In this document: piece by piece, positions 59,016 to 64,000 of the stretch | How the letters are laid out: each line of letters begins with the position of its first letter | How positions within the stretch are numbered: the stretch's first letter is position 1 | Source of the DNA: Bradyrhizobium liaoningense | GTDB taxonomy: Bacteria > Pseudomonadota > Alphaproteobacteria > Rhizobiales > Xanthobacteraceae | Reading direction: 5' to 3' | Assembly: GCF_018130955.1 (NCBI RefSeq) | Contig: NZ_JAFCJM010000021.1 | Location: 1 to 64,000 of the forward strand | Length of the DNA stretch: 64,000 nucleotides | Notes under the pieces: model-generated | What the model was told of the DNA's origin: nothing | The model's input: only the letters and a program-made list of their open reading frames with translations | The model's database searches: none | Made by a program: the position numbers and the translations under genes

Positions 59016-60533
59016 CTACCGCGGCAGCTTCGCAATAGCCTCGCTCAGCTCGTGGATTTCGTAAGGCTTGCGCAGGATCGGGAAATCGCCACGCGCGTCG
59101 GCGGCGGCGTCGCTGTAGCCGGTGGCGAGCAGGACCGGCAGCTCGGGACGGATCTCGCGCAACCGGTGCGCAAGACTGAGGCCGTCCATCTTGCCCGGCA
59201 TCACAATGTCGGAGAACACGAGGTCGATGCCGTCCAGCTCGACCTCGCGTAGCGCGGCCTCGGCGTCGGGGACGCGCCTGACCTTGTAGCCAAGCTGCTC
59301 CAGAAGCCCGGTGCTGACGGTCGCAACGTCGGGGTTGTCTTCCACCAGCAGCACCGTGCCGCTGCCGCGCGACAGCGTCGGGGACCTGTCCTGGCGCGGC
59401 TCGGCCGTTTCCCGCGGCAGCAGGATGGTGAAAGTGGTGCCCTTGCCGAGCTCGCTCTCGACCTTCACCGTGCCGCCGGCCTGATGGGCAAAGCCGTGCA
59501 CCTGGGAGAGGCCGAGCCCGGTGCCCTTGCCGATCGGCTTTGTCGTGAAGAACGGCTCGAAAATCTTGTCGCGGACATCGGAGGGGATGCCGAGGCCGGT
59601 GTCGGCGACGCTGATCGCGACGAATTCGCCGGCGTGAAGGATTTCCGACAGCACCACGTTGCGCGCGCTGACCGTCACCGTGCCGCCGTCGGGCATGGCG
59701 TCACGCGCGTTGATCACGAGATTGAGCAGGCCGGTCTCGAGCTCGGAGACGTCGGCCCTGATCGGCCAGACGTTGCGGTCGATATTGAAGGCAAGCTGAA
59801 CCGAGCTGCCGGCGCCGGTGTGAAGCACTTCGCGGATCGCCTCGATCCGCTCGGCGAAACGGATGGGCTGTGGATTGACGCTCTGGCGCCGGGCAAAGGT
59901 CAGGAGCTGGCTGGTCAGTGCCGCGCCGCGCCTTGTCGCCGTCTCGATCGCCGCGATCGCACGCTGCAGCTTGGCATCCTCGCTGGTCCCCTTCTTCAGG
60001 GTGTGCAGGCTGCCGCTGATGATCATCAGGAGGTTGTTGAAGTCGTGCGCGACGCCGCCGGTGAGCTGGCCGAGCGCGTCGAATTTCTGGGCCTCGGCGA
60101 GCTGCTTCTGCATCGTCTCGAGTCTCAGCTGCGTATCGCGCCGCTCGGTGATGTCGCGGGTGATCTTGGCAAAGCCGACGAGCTCGCCGTCCTCGTAAAT
60201 CGGGTCGATGATCACGCTCGCCCAGAAGAAGGTGCCATCCTTGCGGACCCGCCAGCCTTCCTCCTCGTAGCGACCATGATCCCGGGCAATGCCGAGCGCG
60301 CGCATCGGCTTGCCGTTGGCGCGGTCGGTTTCCGGGTAGAAGCGCGAGAAATGCTGACCGACGATCTCCTCGGGCCTATAGCCCTTGATGCGTTCGCCCC
60401 CGATATTCCAGCTCGTGATGATGCCGGCTGGATCGAGCATGTAGAGGGCGTAATCCGCAACCCCCTCAACCAACAGCCGGAAACTGCGTTCGCTTTCGAA
60501 CAAGTCCCTCTGTTGCTTGAACTTTACTACCAT
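59016..60533 (-). CDS. Soluble hybrid PAS histidine kinase
   Basis: A 505-residue kinase. One PAS/PAC domain (ERSFRLLVEGVADYALYMLDPAGIITSWN) is followed by HisKA with GGVAHDFNNLL, HATPase (GLGIPSDVRDKIFEPFFTTKPIGKGTGLGLSQ) and a receiver whose phosphoacceptor Asp lies in LVFSDIVMPG. Its kinase core and receiver are closely similar to those of the protein at 51592. Start ATG 60533 was chosen. It is divergent from the GbsR-type gene. Confidence 0.9.
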   Translation of the reverse strand: MVVKFKQQRDLFESERSFRLLVEGVADYALYMLDPAGIITSWNIGGERIKGYRPEEIVGQHFSRFYPETDRANGKPMRALGIARDHGRYEEEGWRVRKDGTFFWASVIIDPIYEDGELVGFAKITRDITERRDTQLRLETMQKQLAEAQKFDALGQLTGGVAHDFNNLLMIISGSLHTLKKGTSEDAKLQRAIAAIETATRRGAALTSQLLTFARRQSVNPQPIRFAERIEAIREVLHTGAGSSVQLAFNIDRNVWPIRADVSELETGLLNLVINARDAMPDGGTVTVSARNVVLSEILHAGEFVAISVADTGLGIPSDVRDKIFEPFFTTKPIGKGTGLGLSQVHGFAHQAGGTVKVESELGKGTTFTILLPRETAEPRQDRSPTLSRGSGTVLLVEDNPDVATVSTGLLEQLGYKVRRVPDAEAALREVELDGIDLVFSDIVMPGKMDGLSLAHRLREIRPELPVLLATGYSDAAADARGDFPILRKPYEIHELSEAIAKLPR

Positions 60534-60650
60534 TCTGGATCCAGCCTCAACGCGGGCAAACGCGTGGTCGCGGGTTTCGTTCCCGACAGCTGGAACATTT
60601 TTGGGCAAATTCGGCAAAAGGCCGCCGCATTGTGTACAGGGGGAAGCTGC

Positions 60651-60679
60651 TTGACAGTGCGTCAAGATCGTCAGATATT
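60651..60679 (+). promoter_or_regulatory. Promoter of GbsR-type gene, probable leaderless mRNA
   Basis: TTGACA (60651-60656) and GATATT (60674-60679) are separated by 17 bases and predict a start near the ATG at 60686. No ribosome site is present before that ATG, so the mRNA may be leaderless. TTGAC...GTCAA at 60651-60665 is also an inverted repeat. Confidence 0.6.
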
Positions 60680-60699
60680 TCTGTCATGACAGAAATATC
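60674..60699. promoter_or_regulatory. Perfect 26-bp palindrome over the start codon
   Basis: Left half GATATTTCTGTCA, right half its exact reverse complement TGACAGAAATATC; the centre is inside the start codon region of the GbsR gene (ATG 60686). A dimeric regulator bound here would cover the -10 region and start site, so it is most simply an autoregulatory operator. Confidence 0.85.
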
Positions 60700-61243
60700 C
60701 GGCAAGAAGAAATTGCCCTCGGCCGTCGAGCGGTTCATCCTGCACTGGGGCGACATGGGCGACCAGTGGGGCGTCAACCGCTCCGTCAGCCAGATCCACG
60801 GCCTGTTGTATCTCGCCGAGCAGCCGATGACGGCGGAAGACATCGCGGAGACGCTCGGCATGGCGCGCTCCAACGTCTCCAACTCGATCAAGGAATTGCT
60901 GGCCTGGAACCTGATCCGCCGCGTGCCGATCCTCGGCGACCGCCGCGATCATTTCGAGGCGGAGACCGACATCCTCGAAGTCGCAGCGCGCATCGCGGCG
61001 CGGCGCAAGGAGCGGGAGCTCGATCCCGCCATCTCAGCGCTCCGTGCCTGCGTGACCGACGCCGCCGAGGACCCCGCCATCAGCCCGGTCGCGGGCAAGC
61101 GGCTGAAGGAGATGCTGGCCTTCACCGAGCTCGCCGACCGCTGGTTCATGCAGATGCTCACCGTGCCGCGTCCGCGTCTCGTCGCGCTGATGAAGCTTGG
61201 CGAGAAGATCGTCAATTTGCTGCCGATCGGCAGGGCCAGATAG
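60686..61243 (+). CDS. GbsR/MarR-family regulator
   Basis: A 185-residue winged-helix regulator. AVERFILHWGDMGDQWGVNRSVSQIHGLLYLAEQPMTAEDIAETLGMARSNVSNSIKELLAWNLIRRV is the GbsR-type HTH with the family WGD/G block, followed by a helical dimerisation domain. The start lies in a perfect palindrome that it likely recognises. It heads an operon with the DUF4166 and epimerase genes (gaps of 18 and -4 bases). Confidence 0.9.
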   Translation: MTEISGKKKLPSAVERFILHWGDMGDQWGVNRSVSQIHGLLYLAEQPMTAEDIAETLGMARSNVSNSIKELLAWNLIRRVPILGDRRDHFEAETDILEVAARIAARRKERELDPAISALRACVTDAAEDPAISPVAGKRLKEMLAFTELADRWFMQMLTVPRPRLVALMKLGEKIVNLLPIGRAR

Positions 61244-61261
61244 AGGCGAGGAGGGGTTGCG

Positions 61262-61927
61262 ATGACATCGGCAAGGAGTTTTGCCTCTCACGCAGCACCG
61301 CCCGCCCATACCAAGCTGCTCGACGATCGCCGTTTCCGCGCGCTGCTGCCGGACGAGGATTGGGGGCGCCTTCCGGTCGCGACCTGGCGGCGCTTTTCCA
61401 AGCGCGTCTGCGACGGCGACAGCGTCGTCTATGTCGGCCTCATCGACGAGGTCATGTTCAGCGACATCGGCTGGTGGCTCGCGCAAGCCGCGCGGCTGAT
61501 CGGCGGGCCGCTGCCGACCGGCCGCGACACCGGCGTGCCCATGATCGTCACGGTCACCGAGGATGCCGCCAGCGGCGGACAGATCTGGACGCGCATCTGC
61601 GCCCGCAGGAGTGGGTTTCCGCAAGTCATCCATTCCGCCAAGCGCTTCGACGGGCCGACGGGGCTCGAAGAATATGTCGGCTTCGGCGTCTGCATGGCGC
61701 TACGGATTTCCGTCGTGGACCAGGCGCTTCGGTTTCGCAGCGCCGGCTATGCCTTGCAGGTCGGAAGGCTGCGCCTGCCGCTGCCGGCTTGGCTCGCGCC
61801 GGGCGAGATCACGGTGACCCATCGCGATCTCGGCGAGGGTGCATTCCGCTTCACGCTCGACGTCGTTCACCCGCGTTTCGGCGCGCTCATTCGCCAGTCC
61901 GCCGTGTTCAGGGAGGCCGTATCATGA
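61262..61927 (+). CDS. DUF4166-family protein
   Basis: A 221-residue protein of DUF4166, recognisable by the LPDEDWGRLPVATWRRFSKRV N-terminus, IWTRICARRSGFPQVIHSAKRF, and the C-terminal VTHRDLGEGAFRFTLDVVHPRFGAL. In known genomes this domain is often fused or adjacent to NAD-dependent epimerases and membrane proteins; the next gene fits. GAGGAGG precedes ATG 61262. The biochemical role is unknown. Confidence 0.85.
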   Translation: MTSARSFASHAAPPAHTKLLDDRRFRALLPDEDWGRLPVATWRRFSKRVCDGDSVVYVGLIDEVMFSDIGWWLAQAARLIGGPLPTGRDTGVPMIVTVTEDAASGGQIWTRICARRSGFPQVIHSAKRFDGPTGLEEYVGFGVCMALRISVVDQALRFRSAGYALQVGRLRLPLPAWLAPGEITVTHRDLGEGAFRFTLDVVHPRFGALIRQSAVFREAVS

Positions 61928-63360
61928 CGCCGCTGTTGTGGACGCTGATCGCGATCCAGATCGCGATGGGTGCGTTCGACACCTTCTATCATCACGAATT
62001 CACCGAGCGTCTCGCCTGGCGTCCATCGCAACGGTTCGAGCTCCAGCTCCACGCCGTGCGCAACATGCTCTATGCGCTCTTGTTCCTGGTGCTCGGCTGG
62101 CTCGAGATCCATGGCGTGCTCGCGATGCTGATCGTCGCGCTGCTGATTGCCGAGATCATCATCACGCTGATGGATTTCGTCGAGGAGGATCTGAGCCGGA
62201 AGCTGCCGGCGAGCGAGCGCATCAATCACACGCTGCTGGCGATCAACTACGGCGCCATCCTGGTGCTGCTGCTGCCGGTGTTGATCGGCTGGGCGACGCG
62301 GCCGTTCGGCGTGGCATTTGCCTATGCGGGCTTTGTCAGCATCGCCGCGGCCGTTTGCGCCGTCGGCGCTGCGCTGTGCGGCCTGCGCGACATTGCGGTC
62401 ACGCGACGGCTCGCGCGCATGACGCGCGCGCCGGCGCGCGATCTCGTCGACAAGCTGGCAGGTCGCCGGACCGTGCTGATCACCGGCGCCACCGGCTTCA
62501 TCGGCAGCCATCTTGCTGCAAGCCTCAGCGCAGCGGGCCATCACGTCATCGCGCTGATCCGCAATCCGGCGAAAGCCGAGATGCTGCCTCCGCCGGTCAC
62601 CCTGATCACGAGCCTCGATCAGCTCGCGGATGACATCCGCATCGACGCCATCGTCAATCTCGCCGGCGAGCCGATCGGCGACGGCCGGTGGACCGAGGCC
62701 AAGCGTACCGAGATCATCAGTTCGCGGATCAACGTAACCGGCGAGGTCGTCAAACTGATCGCGCGCCTCGAGCGCAAGCCGGACGTGCTCGTCAGCGGCT
62801 CCGCGATCGGCTGGTACGGGCTGTGGGCCGATCAGGTGCTGACGGAATCCAACAAGTCGCATGCCTGCTTCAGTCACGCACTGTGCGAGGCCTGGGAGAA
62901 GGCGGCGCGGCCGGCGGAAGAGCTCGGCGTTCGCGTAGTCTATTTGCGGATCGGCCTCGTGCTCGGCGCCGGCGGCGGCTTCGTCGCGCGGATGTTGACG
63001 CCGTTCGAATTCGGCCTCGGCGGTCCGCTCGGCACCGGCCGGCAGTGGATGTCCTGGATCGAGCGCGACGATCTCATCCGTCTAATCGCCTATGTGATCG
63101 CAACGCCCGATCTGGCGGGACCGATCAACGCGACCGCACCGATCCCGGTTACCAATGCGAAGTTCACCGCGGAGCTCGGCCGCCGTCTCAATCGTCCCGC
63201 GGTGTTTCGTATCCCGTCAGGCCTGCTGCGCCGGCTCGGTGGCGACTTTGCCGATGAGCTTCTCCTGGGCGGCCAGCGCGTGCTGCCGAACAAGGCGCTG
63301 AGCCGGGGCTTCGTATTCCGCCACGAGACGCTGCGCAGTGCGTTCGACGCGATTTTGTGA
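61924..63360 (+). CDS. Membrane-fused TIGR01777-type NAD-dependent epimerase
   Basis: A 478-residue two-part protein. Residues 1-170 hold four or five transmembrane helices (PLLWTLIAIQIAMGAFDTFYHH, MLYALLFLVLGWLE, VLAMLIVALLIAEIIITLMDF, AILVLLLPVLIGW, AFAYAGFVSIAAAVCAVGAAL). Residues 185-478 are a Rossmann epimerase with TGATGFIG (187-194) and the TIGR01777 features NLAGEPIGDGRW, SGSAIGWYG, GRQWMSWIERDD and ELLLGGQRVLPNKAL. ATG 61924 overlaps the DUF4166 stop by 4 bases. Confidence 0.87.
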   Translation: MTPLLWTLIAIQIAMGAFDTFYHHEFTERLAWRPSQRFELQLHAVRNMLYALLFLVLGWLEIHGVLAMLIVALLIAEIIITLMDFVEEDLSRKLPASERINHTLLAINYGAILVLLLPVLIGWATRPFGVAFAYAGFVSIAAAVCAVGAALCGLRDIAVTRRLARMTRAPARDLVDKLAGRRTVLITGATGFIGSHLAASLSAAGHHVIALIRNPAKAEMLPPPVTLITSLDQLADDIRIDAIVNLAGEPIGDGRWTEAKRTEIISSRINVTGEVVKLIARLERKPDVLVSGSAIGWYGLWADQVLTESNKSHACFSHALCEAWEKAARPAEELGVRVVYLRIGLVLGAGGGFVARMLTPFEFGLGGPLGTGRQWMSWIERDDLIRLIAYVIATPDLAGPINATAPIPVTNAKFTAELGRRLNRPAVFRIPSGLLRRLGGDFADELLLGGQRVLPNKALSRGFVFRHETLRSAFDAIL

Positions 63361-63461
63361 GGTGATGCGATGTCTTGCGGTGCTTGTCCTCGTGCGCTGA
63401 ACGGCTGGTTTCGGGCATGCTTGACGGCTGCCGCGACATTGGCGGCGTTGCCACGATCCCG

Positions 63462-63770
63462 ATGCTTCCACATCGAGGCTTCCAGGAAAGCCTTGGGGCG
63501 ACTGCCGCCGTGGTCGTGTTTGTCTTGCTGATGTTGGTCCTTACCTGCTTGCTAAGCATGATGCCTGCTGCGCTCGTGATATTGTTGAGCGAGTCATGCC
63601 GCATTCGGTCCGTACTGTTCTACGCGCCGAGTGGCGCTACGATTGGAGCCCTGATTGCTGGTGTTATTTTCGGGACAAGCACTCCGTTTAGCGCGCTCTT
63701 TGGTCTCGCTGGATGCCTCGCTGGAATCGCATATTGGTTTGTCGCAGGCCGATACGCAGGCGAGCGTTGA
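63462..63770 (+). CDS. Small membrane protein
   Basis: A 102-residue protein with three hydrophobic segments (LGATAAVVVFVLLMLVLTCLLSMMPAALVILLSE, VLFYAPSGATIGALIAGVIFG, ALFGLAGCLAGIAYWFVAG). LLSESCRIRSVLFY between helices recurs in unnamed Bradyrhizobium proteins as I recall them. ATG 63462 is chosen over 63375 since the extra part is poor in family features. It is 101 bases after the epimerase gene. Function unknown. Confidence 0.65.
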   Translation: MLPHRGFQESLGATAAVVVFVLLMLVLTCLLSMMPAALVILLSESCRIRSVLFYAPSGATIGALIAGVIFGTSTPFSALFGLAGCLAGIAYWFVAGRYAGER

Positions 63771-63780
63771 TGCTCGAGCG

Positions 63781-64000
63781 CTATGTGGCTGTACTCCGAA
63801 ACGTCGCCGCCACCGCACGTAGTGCCGCAAGCTTGGCGGGGTCGCTGACTTTCGAATGCAGCATCACCTTCGAGCTGCCGAGTTTCGGTAGCTTGTGCGC
63901 AGGCCCGATATCGATCAGACCGGGAGGTGCGATCCGCCGTGCCAGCGGCGCAATTGCGAGCCCGGCAAGCGCGGCGGCGACCACCGCTGTGACGCCGCCG
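63781..64000 (-). CDS. Hypothetical protein, 5' end outside window
   Basis: The frame is open from the window edge and ends at 63781. The visible 73 residues begin with a hydrophobic helix (TAVVAAALAGLAIAPLA) followed by PPGLIDIGPAHKLPKLGSSKVMLHSKVSDPAKLAALRAVAATF. This is the C-terminus of a longer protein; I do not recognise it. It is convergent with the small membrane protein gene, 10 bases apart. Confidence 0.5.
   Translation of the reverse strand, partial: GGVTAVVAAALAGLAIAPLARRIAPPGLIDIGPAHKLPKLGSSKVMLHSKVSDPAKLAALRAVAATFRSTAT

Noticed and set aside
60766..63360. A very long plus frame running through the GbsR, DUF4166 and epimerase region
   Set aside because: Only the part from 61924 matches proteins. 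The earlier part is an out-of-frame reading of two other genes.

Overview
The window looks like chromosomal DNA of a Bradyrhizobium-type alphaproteobacterium (Nitrobacteraceae). This is inferred from high GC, the abundance of PAS-type histidine kinases, an Omp25/31-type porin, a FixJ/NarL-type regulator, many short Tyr/His-rich secreted proteins, and several families of short palindromic intergenic repeats. No rRNA, CRISPR array, phage or transposase gene was found. One tRNA (Arg, anticodon TCG) lies at 13484-13560.

Layout. (1) 0.9-7.4 kb, plus strand: an acyl-CoA catabolic block of thiolase-like protein, overlapping DUF35 partner, MaoC hydratase and SDR dehydrogenase, then a DHDPS-family aldolase, a Nudix hydrolase and an EamA permease. 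(2) 7.5-10.2 kb: a membrane PAS histidine kinase. (3) 10.2-18.4 kb: a patchwork of small secreted or unknown genes, a tRNA and two 5'-truncated genes (GST, EamA). (4) 18.5-26 kb: photolyase, chemoreceptor, 1-Cys peroxiredoxin, an alkaline-phosphatase-superfamily hydrolase. (5) 26.4-34 kb: a MacAB-like exporter operon with a stand-alone LuxR-type HTH protein, a divergent FixJ-type response regulator, then four consecutive secreted proteins made of curlin-like Q-x-G-x-x-N repeats plus a fifth small secreted protein. This is the most unusual block: a multi-subunit amyloid (curli-like) locus without recognisable CsgE/F/G genes in the window. (6) 34-44 kb: MarC, GNAT, a frameshifted SDR, a porin, a class C beta-lactamase-like hydrolase, an ArsR/SRPBCC pair, and a NarL-type two-component system. 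(7) 44.8-50.2 kb: a sugar-acid operon (idonate dehydrogenase, gluconate dehydrogenase, enolase-superfamily dehydratase) divergent from a GntR regulator and an MFS transporter, with a near-perfect palindrome between them. (8) 50.2-60.5 kb: ArsB/NhaD permease, two soluble hybrid PAS kinases, a zinc metallopeptidase, propionyl-CoA-carboxylase-type biotin subunit, oxaloacetate decarboxylase-like enzyme, acylphosphatase. (9) 60.7-63.8 kb: a GbsR/MarR regulator whose start codon sits at the centre of a perfect 26-bp palindrome and whose mRNA may be leaderless, followed by an operon for a DUF4166 protein and a membrane-anchored TIGR01777-type epimerase.

The window thus combines carbon catabolism, sensing and export with one cell-surface amyloid locus. 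Assignments rest on protein motifs read by eye; no database search was run.
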